NCBI GenBank assembly: GCA_946539555.1
Contig: CAMNHN010000005.1
Location: 1-36,406 of the forward strand
Direction of reading: 5' to 3'
Length of the DNA: 36,406 bases
DNA from: an uncultured Mollicutes bacterium
Lineage (GTDB): Bacteria; Bacillota_I; Bacilli_A; RFN20; CAG-826
Shown here: piece by piece, positions 1-11,708 of the stretch
Layout of the letters: each line of letters begins with the position of its first letter
Numbering within the stretch: the stretch's first letter is position 1
Translations under genes and position numbers: made by a program
The notes under the pieces: generated by a model
Databases searched by the model: none
Told to the model about the DNA's origin: nothing
Seen by the model: only the letters and a program-made list of their open reading frames with translations

Positions 1-681
1 CTTTTAAAACGTTCTCCAGGTAGAGAAGCTTATCCAGGAGATATTTTCTATTTACATTCAAGACTACTTGAAAGATGTGCTAGATTAAATGATAAATATG
101 GTGGAGGTTCCATAACTGCACTCCCAATTGTTGAAACACAAGCAGGAGATATTTCAGCATATATTCCAACAAATGTCATTTCAATTACTGATGGTCAAAT
201 TTTCTTACAAACAGACCTTTTCAATGCTGGTCAACGTCCAGCAATTGATACGGGATTATCGGTTAGTCGTGTTGGAAGTAGTGCTCAATATAAAGTAATG
301 AAGCAAGTTTCTAAATCAATCAAAATGGATCTTGCTAATTATCATGAACTTTTATCATTTGCTCAATTTGGTAGTGACCTTGATGAATCAACAAGAAAGA
401 TTTTGAATCATGGTCGAGTTGTTACCGAACTTTTAAAGCAAGAACAATATGCCCCTTTATCACTTGATAAAGAAGTTGTTCAAATTTATGCTGGTATGAA
501 TCGCTATCTTGATAACGTTGAACCAGATAAAGTTAGTAAATTCTTAGAAGATTTATATACATATGTCAAGAGATTCTACCCTTCAGTTTTGGAAGAAATC
601 AATGCAAAACATGAATTAAATTCTGAAATTGAAGAATTAATGAAGAAAGCAATCGAGGATTTCGTTAAAGAAAGAGCATAG
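1..681 (+). CDS. atpA: F1 ATP synthase subunit alpha, C-terminal part (5' truncated by window edge)
   Basis: Frame 1 is open from base 1 ([69 protein letters not shown]...), the typical AtpA core; in frame with the 298..681 ORF; followed by atpG-atpD-atpC. Confidence 0.97.
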   Translation, partial: LLKRSPGREAYPGDIFYLHSRLLERCARLNDKYGGGSITALPIVETQAGDISAYIPTNVISITDGQIFLQTDLFNAGQRPAIDTGLSVSRVGSSAQYKVMKQVSKSIKMDLANYHELLSFAQFGSDLDESTRKILNHGRVVTELLKQEQYAPLSLDKEVVQIYAGMNRYLDNVEPDKVSKFLEDLYTYVKRFYPSVLEEINAKHELNSEIEELMKKAIEDFVKERA

Positions 682-684
682 TAA

Positions 685-2959
<2,275 letters not shown>

Positions 2960-2960
<1 letters not shown>

Positions 2961-3367
2961 TGGAAAAGAAAATCCACTTAGAAATAATTTCAATTGATGG
3001 TAAAGAAGAATATGTTGATGTAGATACAGTCTATGTCGATGTTCCAAATTCTGGAGTATTAGGTATTCTTCCTAATAGACAACCAGTTGTTGCCTTACTT
3101 CATATTGGCTATTTTTATTATTCAATCGGTGATAAAAAAGTAGTTTATGCAATAAGTGGAGGAATTTTAAATTTTAGAAATAATAAAGCTGTTATTTTAG
3201 CAGATACACGGGAAAGAGAAGATGAACTTGATCTTGCTAGAATAACACGAGCAAAAGAAAGAGCGGAAGAAATTTTAGGTTCAATTGATAATAAAAATTC
3301 AGTTGAATATGAAAATGCTTCTTTTAGCTTAAAGAAAGCACTTAATAGATTAAAACTTTTAAACTAG
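2960..3367 (+). CDS. atpC: F1 ATP synthase subunit epsilon
   Basis: Position after atpD, about 135 aa, beta-sandwich N-terminus plus helical ARITRAKERAEEIL C-terminus. Confidence 0.93.
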
Positions 3368-3379
3368 GTAGGTATCGTT

Positions 3380-4588
3380 ATGAAAAATTTTATCTTTATC
3401 TCTCCGAATTTTCCTGAATCATATCGGAGATTTTGCATTGCTTTAAGAGATTGCGGAATCAATGTACTTGGAATTGGTGATTGCCCATGGTTTGAGCTTG
3501 CTGATGAGGTAAAAGGCTCTCTTGAAGAATATTATTATTGCTACGATTTATCTGATGATGAAGCGCTAATTAAAGCAATTTCTTATTTCCAAGATAAATA
3601 CGGAGAAATTGATTATATTGAAAGTAATAATGAATATTGGTTAGAGCAAGATGCAAAAATGAGAACAATTTTTGGTATTACTACTGGACCTAATTTAGAA
3701 ACAATTAAAAATTATAAACAAAAATCACTTGAGAAATATTTTTATGAAAAAGCTGGGGTAAAAACTGCTCGATGGACACTTGATACTTCTTTTGAAAAAG
3801 TAGAAGCTTTTGCTAAAGAAGTTGGCTATCCGATATTTGCAAAACCTGATAATGGAGTTGGTGCACAAGATACCTATAAAATAAAAAATATTAAGGATTT
3901 GCAGGCTTTTTTCAATAATAAAGACCCTCATAAACCATATATTATTGAAGAATTTGTTGATGGACAAATAATTTCTTTTGATGGAATAACTAATTCAAAA
4001 GCCGAACCATTATTCTACACACATCATGTTTTTATTAATGATAATTCAAAGATTGTAAATGAAAAATTAGATGATATGTATTATTGTGTTCCAACAGATA
4101 AAGTTCCTCAAGAACTTGTTGAAGCGGGAATTAAAACTTTAAAATCTTTTAATGTTCAAAATAGATTTTTCCATCTTGAATTTTTTAAATTAAATTCTGA
4201 CCATGCTTATTTAGGAAAGAAAGGGTCAATTGTTGCTCTTGAAGCAAATATGAGACCTGCTGGAGGCTTTACACCTGATTTAATTAATTTCGCAAATTCT
4301 ATAAATTGTTATAATATATATGCACAAAGCATCGCATATGATGAAAATCGTGAATATATGAATCATGAAAAGTTCTTTTCATGTGCAATCAGCAGAAGAG
4401 ATGAATTAAAATACAAACATTCTTTTGAAGATGTTTTAAAGAATTATAAAAATAATATCTGTTTCTATGGAAGATATGCTAAAGCGATTAGAGATGACAT
4501 GGGCGATTCATTTGTGTTTGCAAAGTTTAAAACACTCGATGAACTCTTTGAATTTGACAATTATGTAAGAGCAAAAGAAGGAGAATAA
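3380..4588 (+). CDS. ATP-grasp domain protein (carboxylate-amine ligase-like), substrate unknown
   Basis: ATP-grasp signatures: GYPIFAKPDNGVGAQDTYKI, PYIIEEFVDGQIISFDG, ALEANMRPAGGFTPDLIN. Confidence 0.8.
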   Translation: MKNFIFISPNFPESYRRFCIALRDCGINVLGIGDCPWFELADEVKGSLEEYYYCYDLSDDEALIKAISYFQDKYGEIDYIESNNEYWLEQDAKMRTIFGITTGPNLETIKNYKQKSLEKYFYEKAGVKTARWTLDTSFEKVEAFAKEVGYPIFAKPDNGVGAQDTYKIKNIKDLQAFFNNKDPHKPYIIEEFVDGQIISFDGITNSKAEPLFYTHHVFINDNSKIVNEKLDDMYYCVPTDKVPQELVEAGIKTLKSFNVQNRFFHLEFFKLNSDHAYLGKKGSIVALEANMRPAGGFTPDLINFANSINCYNIYAQSIAYDENREYMNHEKFFSCAISRRDELKYKHSFEDVLKNYKNNICFYGRYAKAIRDDMGDSFVFAKFKTLDELFEFDNYVRAKEGE

Positions 4589-4590
4589 TT

Positions 4591-5136
4591 ATGTACGAAG
4601 GCTTAATTAAATTATTTAGTAATTTTGATGAAAAGTCGATTACACCTAACACATTTTATGCTTTTATTGAAATTCCAAAAGGTGCAAAAATAAAATATGA
4701 ATTTGATAAACAAGTTGGTGTTATTAAAATGGATAGAATTTTATATACTTCTACACATTATCCTCACAATTATGGTTTTATCCCTTTAACTTATTGTGAT
4801 GATGGTGACCCACTCGATGTTTTAGTATTATGCAGCGACTCTTTAGCTCCAAGCACAATTGTTGAATGTAAGCCAATTGGTGTATTAGAAATGCTTGATG
4901 GAGGAAAAAGAGATTCAAAGATTATTGCAGTCCCTTTACATGATCCTTATTACAATTGTTACAATGATATTTCTGAAATCCCAGTACATGTTGCAGAAGA
5001 ATTAAAACACTTCTTTGATGTTTATAAAAATTTAGAAAATCTTGTTGTTAAAACAGGAGATGTTGATAATTCTGGTGTTGCAAAACAAGTTATCGAAGAA
5101 GCAATTGAATTATATAAAAATACCAAATTTAATTAA
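4591..5136 (+). CDS. ppa: Inorganic pyrophosphatase, family I
   Basis: YPHNYGFIPLTYCDDGDPLDVLVL active-site segment; 181 aa. Confidence 0.93.
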   Translation: MYEGLIKLFSNFDEKSITPNTFYAFIEIPKGAKIKYEFDKQVGVIKMDRILYTSTHYPHNYGFIPLTYCDDGDPLDVLVLCSDSLAPSTIVECKPIGVLEMLDGGKRDSKIIAVPLHDPYYNCYNDISEIPVHVAEELKHFFDVYKNLENLVVKTGDVDNSGVAKQVIEEAIELYKNTKFN

Positions 5137-5162
5137 AAATCTTGCAAAACTGAACTATTTTT

Positions 5163-5687
5163 ATGTTAGGAATAATTTTATATAGACCAGAAAAGCCAAG
5201 TAATGTTGGAAATATTTTTAGAACAGCTATGGCAATTGAAGGGAAACTGATTATTATTGGTCCCCTTTCTTTTGAGTTAGATGATAAATCGCTTAAACGT
5301 GCTGGAATGGATTATATTAAAGAAACTGATTATGAATATTTTAAGGATTATGACTCTTTTTTAAAGGAATATAGTGATGCAAACATTTATTATGTCACTC
5401 GATATTCTAAAAATATTTATACTCAAAACGATTATTCAAATTTAACAGAAGATATTTATTTCATGTTTGGAAGAGAATCAACCGGTATCCCTCATGAAAT
5501 TTTAAGAGAGAATTATGAAAAAACCATTAGAATTCCAATGGTCATTAGCGCTCGTAGTTTAAATGTCTCAAATACCGTAGCCATCATAGTTTATGAAGCT
5601 TTAAGACAAAGAAATTTTTATGGTTTAGCTACTAGAGAAACTATAAAAGGTGAAGATTTTTTAGAAGAAGAAACTAAAAACGTTTAG
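5163..5687 (+). CDS. trmL: SpoU-family tRNA 2'-O-methyltransferase (TrmL-like)
   Basis: RPEKPSNVGNIFRTA, FGRESTGIP, IRIPM...SLNVSNTVAIIVYEALRQ SPOUT knot motifs. Confidence 0.88.
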   Translation: MLGIILYRPEKPSNVGNIFRTAMAIEGKLIIIGPLSFELDDKSLKRAGMDYIKETDYEYFKDYDSFLKEYSDANIYYVTRYSKNIYTQNDYSNLTEDIYFMFGRESTGIPHEILRENYEKTIRIPMVISARSLNVSNTVAIIVYEALRQRNFYGLATRETIKGEDFLEEETKNV

Positions 5688-7053
5688 CTTCTTTAATTAA
5701 AGAAGAAAAATCATATTTTAAATTTTTGATTAAATAGGACTCGTAACTTGAGAGCTTAACTAAGCCAGGTTCTGATCCTTTTTTTATTGTTGAACATTTT
5801 GCCACTATAATTTCCCCATCATTGTGACCAGTTAAAAATGCACAAAACTCACAAGCAAATTCTAATATTTCATCAGTAAGTTCGCTTGAAAAAATTATTA
5901 CATGATTCCCGTGTTCGTTTTTTGTGTGTAAAAAATAATCATTTCTTGAGGCAAATTTCCAAGTTAAATTATCGTTTTGTAAACTGTTTTTTCCAAAACC
6001 AATTTTAACTCCATTATGGATTAAATAATAAGGTTTTGCAGCGTTTTTTAAATTTTTCGGAGCTTTTTGTTTTGCAGTTTTTAATAATTTCTTTTCAATT
6101 AATTCTGGAATTAATTCTTGATAATCGTTCTCGTTATAGAAAGGAAGAGAGGCAAAAACAGAATTTAAATAATCAATTTCATGCTCAGTTTTATCAACAT
6201 AATCTTTGGATGATATAAGTGTTTGCTTTGCCTTTTTATATGTTTTATAAAGTTGATTTAAATTTTGAGAAGGAGAAAAATTTTCATTAATTTTGATTTT
6301 TTGACCATAATAATCAAAATAAGAGTCACCTCTTTTTATCTCATCCATTATTGTTAAAAAATGGTCACCATAATTTTTATATTTTAAATTTTTTGTCGCC
6401 TCATCTTGATCTTCTTTGATTTTTTCTAATTTCTTATTTAATGATTTTATTTTCCTTTTTATATTTAAAGAAATTTCCTTATATTTTGAAGCAACATAAA
6501 GCGATTCAAGATTTTGAACATAAAATTTTTCATATTGTTCGTCTTTTTCTTTAACTTCTTTAGAAAAATTCAGTTTTTCTGGTGGCAAATATTTTACATT
6601 TTTTAAAATAGGATGATTTGTATCTATTCCTCTAAAGCGGAAAGCTTCTTCTATTTTGTCCTCATTAAGCAAAATCAAATTTGCATTAGATTTAAAAATT
6701 TCAAAAATCAAAAAATAATGTATTTTGTCATAAGTATCGTTAATTTTGCTAAATTCTAAAGAAAGGATATTATCATCATTTACAGTTGATGCATTTATCA
6801 AGCAAGAGTTTGCAAGTTTAAATTTAATTTTTTGATAAAAAGAAGAAGTAGAAGAAAATGTATATCGTTCGTCAATAAGAGTAACAAAAGGATTTTTCGA
6901 ATTTAATGAGATAAAAATCGATTTTGATTTTGACCTAGAGAATCTAAAAATGTAATCGAATTCTGATAAACATTCGATTCTATTTAAATAACTTCCTCTC
7001 AAATCTTTGTTAATGTTTGAGACAATTTCAACCAATTTTTCTTTAACAAGCAT
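5674..7053 (-). CDS. rqcH: Rqc2/RqcH-like NFACT protein (ribosome-associated quality control), short version
   Basis: NFACT-N-like start, coiled coil, NFACT-R-like C-terminus (RNDYFLHTKNEHGNHVIIFSSELTDEILEFACEFCAFL...PGLVKLSSYESYLI). Likely start is ATG at 7053; the ORF track starts at an upstream TTG (7059). Confidence 0.83.
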   Translation of the reverse strand: MLVKEKLVEIVSNINKDLRGSYLNRIECLSEFDYIFRFSRSKSKSIFISLNSKNPFVTLIDERYTFSSTSSFYQKIKFKLANSCLINASTVNDDNILSLEFSKINDTYDKIHYFLIFEIFKSNANLILLNEDKIEEAFRFRGIDTNHPILKNVKYLPPEKLNFSKEVKEKDEQYEKFYVQNLESLYVASKYKEISLNIKRKIKSLNKKLEKIKEDQDEATKNLKYKNYGDHFLTIMDEIKRGDSYFDYYGQKIKINENFSPSQNLNQLYKTYKKAKQTLISSKDYVDKTEHEIDYLNSVFASLPFYNENDYQELIPELIEKKLLKTAKQKAPKNLKNAAKPYYLIHNGVKIGFGKNSLQNDNLTWKFASRNDYFLHTKNEHGNHVIIFSSELTDEILEFACEFCAFLTGHNDGEIIVAKCSTIKKGSEPGLVKLSSYESYLIKNLKYDFSSLIKEAKRF

Positions 7054-7109
7054 ATACAAATTATAAGTGATTTGATTATCAAATTAAAATTATTTATAAT
7101 TTATCCAAT

Positions 7110-7679
7110 ATGAAGGGACTTTTGATTGTTTTAAGTGGACCTAGTGGTGTTGGAAAAGGCACTGTTAGAAAAGTTTTAATGGAAGACGAAAGTTTGAAAT
7201 TAGCTTTTTCAATTTCTATGACAACTCGTAAGCCAAGAAATGGAGAAGTTGATGGAGAAGATTATTTTTTCGTCAGCAAAGAGACCTTCAATGAAAATAT
7301 TAAAAATGGTGAATTGCTCGAATATGCAAGATTTGTTGGAAACAGTTATGGAACTCCTAGAAGTTACGTTGAAAAATTGCGTAACGAAGGCAAAAATGTC
7401 CTTTTAGAGATTGAAACTAATGGAGCTAAACAAGTTATGGAGAAATTTTCAGATGACCCAAAATTTGTTTCGATTTTTTTATTACCTCCTTCATCACAAG
7501 CTTTAGAAGAAAGAATCAGAGGAAGACAAACTGAATCAGAAGAAGTAATTCAAGAAAGATTAGCCAAATCAAGGAAAGAATTGAAATTATCAAATTTATA
7601 TATGTACCAAGTCGTTAACGAAACGCCTGAACAAGCGGCTAACGAAATTTCAAAAATTATTAAATCAAAATCAATCTAG
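7110..7679 (+). CDS. gmk: Guanylate kinase
   Basis: GPSGVGKGTVRKVL P-loop, TTRKPRNGEVDGEDYFFVS. Confidence 0.96.
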   Translation: MKGLLIVLSGPSGVGKGTVRKVLMEDESLKLAFSISMTTRKPRNGEVDGEDYFFVSKETFNENIKNGELLEYARFVGNSYGTPRSYVEKLRNEGKNVLLEIETNGAKQVMEKFSDDPKFVSIFLLPPSSQALEERIRGRQTESEEVIQERLAKSRKELKLSNLYMYQVVNETPEQAANEISKIIKSKSI

Positions 7680-7682
7680 TTA

Positions 7683-9878
7683 ATGTACATACTTAAAATA
7701 TTAGTTGAACATATTGTTTTAAAACTTAATCGCGAATTTCTTTATTCAAGTGAAAATAAAGTTGAAATTGGAGTTCGTGTTTTTATTAAATTCAATCACC
7801 AAGAGATTGTTGGTTTTGTTATTGACTCATTTGAATTAAAAGAAAATTTAGAGGAGTATTCTAAACGTCTTGGTTTTGATATTAAACCTATTTCAGGAAT
7901 CTTAGATGAAAAACCAATTGTAAATAAAGAATTATGGGATTTAGCCAATCAATTATCTGAACATTATTTCTTTCCGCTTATTGGTGTTTTGCAAACAATG
8001 TTGCCTAATTCAATGAAACCAAAACACGTAGCTTTAAATGGACCAAAAATTAAATATGATGAATTTTATAAATTAAATAAAGAAAAAATAAATTATAAAA
8101 ATTTGAGCAAAAACGCTTCAAAACTCATCTCAAAATTTGAAAATTCACTTGTTTTGCAAAGAAATAAATTATCAAAAACTAAAACTTTGGATGAATTAAT
8201 TTCAAAAGGAATTATTGAAATTGAAAAAGTTGAAGCCAATAGATATAAACCACTTATAACTTTTGATTATGAAAAAGAAATTACTTTAACAAATGAGCAA
8301 CAATTTGCTTTTGATGAAATTGTTAATGAACAAGAATATTTTACTTTTTTATTAAAAGGTGTCACTGGATCTGGCAAGACAGAAGTATATATAAAATTGA
8401 TTGAAAAAGCTAAAGAAGATAAAAAAGGATCATTGGTTTTAGTTCCTGAAATTGCCTTAACCCCATTAATGATTTCTAGACTTATTTCATATTTTGGTGA
8501 TGGTGTAGCCGTCTTGCATTCTTCCCTTTCACCTGCTCAAAGATACGATGAATATCGTAGAATCGCTAGAGGAGACGCGGATATAGTTGTTGGGACAAGA
8601 AGTGCAATTTTTGCACCTTTGAAAGATTTAGGTTTAATCATAATTGATGAAGAAAATGATGAAAGCTATAAAGAAGACGACCAAAGATTTCTTTATAACG
8701 CAAAAGATGTTGCTTCAATGAGAGCGAAATCAAATAATGCAAAATTAGTTTTAGGAAGCGCAACTCCATCAATTGAAACAATGGCGAAAGCTAAAAAAGG
8801 ATTAATCAAATTAGTCGAATTAAAAAATCGATATTATGATGTTGAATTACCAAATGTTTATGTCGTAGATAAAAACGATAAAAATATGTTTTCATATAAA
8901 AGCAGTGTTTTTTCATTACCTTTAATTAAAAAAATTAAAGAAACTATTGCTCAAGGAGAACAAGTAATACTTTTAATAAACAGCAGAGGCTATTCAAATA
9001 ACCTTCAATGTAGAGAATGTGGCGAAACTTTTAAATGTCCAACTTGTAATTTGCCACTTCACTATCACAGAGTAGAAAATATTTTATATTGTCATCATTG
9101 TGAATATAAAATAAGAAAACCTGATACCTGCCCAAAATGTAATTCTAGATTTTTTAAATTCGGTAATTTTGGAATTGAAAAAGTTGAAGAAGAATTTAAA
9201 AAACTCTTCAATGTTCCTTACTTAATTCTTGATAGTGATCGTGCAAATAAGACATATCAAATTGAAGAAATTCTTAAAAATTTCAACGAAGAAAAATATC
9301 AAGTTTTAATTGGAACACAAATGGTAAGTAAAGGTCATGATTTTAAAAATGTTTCACTTGTTGGAATTTTAAACGCTGATACTTTAATTAATTTTCCAAA
9401 TTATAGAAGTAATGAAATGACTTTTTCATTAATTACACAAACTATTGGACGAGCTGGTAGATTTGAAAAGCAAGGAGAAGCAATCATTCAAACATCTTAT
9501 GTTGATAATTATGTAATTCAAACTGCTGCAAACCAAGATTATGATAAATTTTATGATCTTGAAATACGAAGAAGAAAAATGAGTGATTATCCTCCGTTTA
9601 TGAATGTACTTTCTTTTTCTATTAAATCTAAAAAAGAAGATATGGTTTTAAAATATTCAACAATAATTAAAAATTATTTTGAGAGTTTAAACCTAAAAGA
9701 TGTGCAAGTTTTAGGTCCTTCTAAGCTTAATAAACTTGGTCAGATTTTCTCTAATAACGTTTTCATCAAATATAAAAAATTTAATGTAATTCATGAAGAT
9801 GTAAAACTTCTAATTGAGTCATATAAAAACGAGAATGAAGTTCAAGTAAAGATAAATTTAAACCCTTATTCATATTAA
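7683..9878 (+). CDS. priA: Primosomal replication restart helicase PriA
   Basis: GVTGSGKTEVYIKLI, DEENDESYK, zinc-binding CRECGETFKCPTCNLPLHYH...CHHCEYK...CPKC, GTQMVSKGHDF. Confidence 0.95.
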   Translation: MYILKILVEHIVLKLNREFLYSSENKVEIGVRVFIKFNHQEIVGFVIDSFELKENLEEYSKRLGFDIKPISGILDEKPIVNKELWDLANQLSEHYFFPLIGVLQTMLPNSMKPKHVALNGPKIKYDEFYKLNKEKINYKNLSKNASKLISKFENSLVLQRNKLSKTKTLDELISKGIIEIEKVEANRYKPLITFDYEKEITLTNEQQFAFDEIVNEQEYFTFLLKGVTGSGKTEVYIKLIEKAKEDKKGSLVLVPEIALTPLMISRLISYFGDGVAVLHSSLSPAQRYDEYRRIARGDADIVVGTRSAIFAPLKDLGLIIIDEENDESYKEDDQRFLYNAKDVASMRAKSNNAKLVLGSATPSIETMAKAKKGLIKLVELKNRYYDVELPNVYVVDKNDKNMFSYKSSVFSLPLIKKIKETIAQGEQVILLINSRGYSNNLQCRECGETFKCPTCNLPLHYHRVENILYCHHCEYKIRKPDTCPKCNSRFFKFGNFGIEKVEEEFKKLFNVPYLILDSDRANKTYQIEEILKNFNEEKYQVLIGTQMVSKGHDFKNVSLVGILNADTLINFPNYRSNEMTFSLITQTIGRAGRFEKQGEAIIQTSYVDNYVIQTAANQDYDKFYDLEIRRRKMSDYPPFMNVLSFSIKSKKEDMVLKYSTIIKNYFESLNLKDVQVLGPSKLNKLGQIFSNNVFIKYKKFNVIHEDVKLLIESYKNENEVQVKINLNPYSY

Positions 9879-9981
9879 AAATCAAAAAAATTGGAAAATA
9901 ATATGAAATTAAGGGATTTTTTTATAATTAAATTGAAAAAAATATCATAATAATCTATGATTATTATCTAAGAGGTATTTT

Positions 9982-10455
9982 ATGATTACTATTTCTATTA
10001 TTGGTGTTGATCCCTTCATAGTTAGACAAATTTCAAAGGCAATGACTAGCAAGATTGCAGCTCTTTACGAAGTGCAAGTTGACGATGTAAATTTTTATGC
10101 TCCTGAATGTCTTTATATTCATGATGGTGTCGAGCAAAATACTTGGAATGTTTTAGTAAAAGTAAATGCGCCTTCAAAAGTAAAAGTCTTAGAAGATAAA
10201 GCTGTAAGAGTTATTCGTGAATACATGCTTGATGCTTGTGTTAATTTAGCAATCGAATTTTATTATTATTCTCAAGACAATCGTTATGAATTCATTGATC
10301 CTACACATCCTAGATTTATGACTGAAGAAAACACTGTTGATTTCTTTGAAAATGACGAGGAAATTGAAGAAGAATTTGAAAGCGATGAGAACACGGAAGA
10401 ACCTTATTTAGGCAACATCTTTGAAGATTTTGAAAAAAAGATGAAACAGGAGTGA
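9982..10455 (+). CDS. DUF1904-like small protein with acidic C-terminal tail
   Basis: 157-aa ORF with SD AGAGG; short alpha/beta fold-like N-terminus, then ENDEEIEEEFESDENTEEP; family call is tentative. Confidence 0.55.
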   Translation: MITISIIGVDPFIVRQISKAMTSKIAALYEVQVDDVNFYAPECLYIHDGVEQNTWNVLVKVNAPSKVKVLEDKAVRVIREYMLDACVNLAIEFYYYSQDNRYEFIDPTHPRFMTEENTVDFFENDEEIEEEFESDENTEEPYLGNIFEDFEKKMKQE

Positions 10456-10459
10456 TTCT

Positions 10460-11707
10460 ATGAAGATATATGACACAACTTTCAAAATTCTAAAATCTGT
10501 TCTTAAAGATAAGAATTCATTTTCTTCATCTTTAAAACAAAATTCTGTTGGATTAAAAAAAGAAGAAGCAGCACTTTCATCAAATTTAGCTGGATTATTT
10601 TTAAGAAATTATTATTTGATTACAGTTATTGGTGATTCAATTTTTGGTGTAAAGGATGAAGAACCTTTAATTTATATTGGCTCTGTTTACATGAATAACA
10701 GCTATAAAAAAGCGTTAGATGAAAAAGAATCAATCAAATATTTGACTCAAAAATTAGCTTTGTATCAAGTTAAATTTAATGATGATGCAAAGTTAAAACG
10801 GGATTTAGCTGTTGCTGATAAAAGAGAATTTTTAAGACAAAATGTTGGCGGCAATAGAATTAGATTTTTAAGTGCAAGAAACAATTTACCTGTTTGGGTT
10901 GTCAAATCTTTAATCACTCAATATGACGATGAAATAGCTATAAAAACAATTAATGCTATGACAAAAATGCCAATACAATTTGGCTATTTAAATAAAGTTT
11001 TAGCACCTGAAAATTATCAAGAAAAGTTAGGCGATTTTGAACAATTGCAAGGAAATTTATATCTATATAAATCAAATTCAAGCATAAGAAAAAATGAATT
11101 AGTTAGAAATGGAACAATGGTTCCAATTCAAAAAGCTGATTATTATTTCGGATTAAAATTACCTGAAGTTCAAAACGGATTTGTTGCAATGTATTCAGAT
11201 GGAAAGAATTCGCTTTATCCAATTCTTTTTGATAAATATTTAGCAAACAATAAAGTTTCAGTTTTATCTCCTAATGAAAAAGTAAATTCTGATCTCTTCT
11301 TAAGAGTTAAAAATAAAGCTGGAGCAAATTTAAGCACATATGTTGGGCAAAGAAGCGAAATAATTTCTCATATTTCTGAAAAACAAAATGTTTTCATTTA
11401 TGCTCCTGAATCAAGCGAGCTTGAACAATTAAGAAGAGCGCCAGAATATGGAATTTTATTCGATACTAATCGATTAGATTCAATTATTCAAAATCAACAA
11501 AAAGGGTTAGATGAAATCGCTCAATTTGTTGCTGAAGATGGTTATTTAATTTATTTAGTCCAAACTTTTAACATTAAAGAAACTTATGTTAGAACAAGAG
11601 ATTTCTTACAATCAAATAAGAATTTCACAATTGCTGGAGAAAAATTATTTTTCCCATTCGAACAAGAAAATAGCGTATATTATTACGCCATATTAAAGAG
11701 AAAATAA
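10460..11707 (+). CDS. Divergent RsmB-like protein, probably catalytically inactive
   Basis: Lies between priA and rlmN, where rsmB usually sits; NNLPVWVVKSLITQYDDEIAIK, VFIYAPESSELEQLRRAPEYG and GYLIYLVQTFNIKETYVRTRDFL line up with RsmB segments, but the cysteines are absent. Confidence 0.7.
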   Translation: MKIYDTTFKILKSVLKDKNSFSSSLKQNSVGLKKEEAALSSNLAGLFLRNYYLITVIGDSIFGVKDEEPLIYIGSVYMNNSYKKALDEKESIKYLTQKLALYQVKFNDDAKLKRDLAVADKREFLRQNVGGNRIRFLSARNNLPVWVVKSLITQYDDEIAIKTINAMTKMPIQFGYLNKVLAPENYQEKLGDFEQLQGNLYLYKSNSSIRKNELVRNGTMVPIQKADYYFGLKLPEVQNGFVAMYSDGKNSLYPILFDKYLANNKVSVLSPNEKVNSDLFLRVKNKAGANLSTYVGQRSEIISHISEKQNVFIYAPESSELEQLRRAPEYGILFDTNRLDSIIQNQQKGLDEIAQFVAEDGYLIYLVQTFNIKETYVRTRDFLQSNKNFTIAGEKLFFPFEQENSVYYYAILKRK

Positions 11708-11708
11708 A

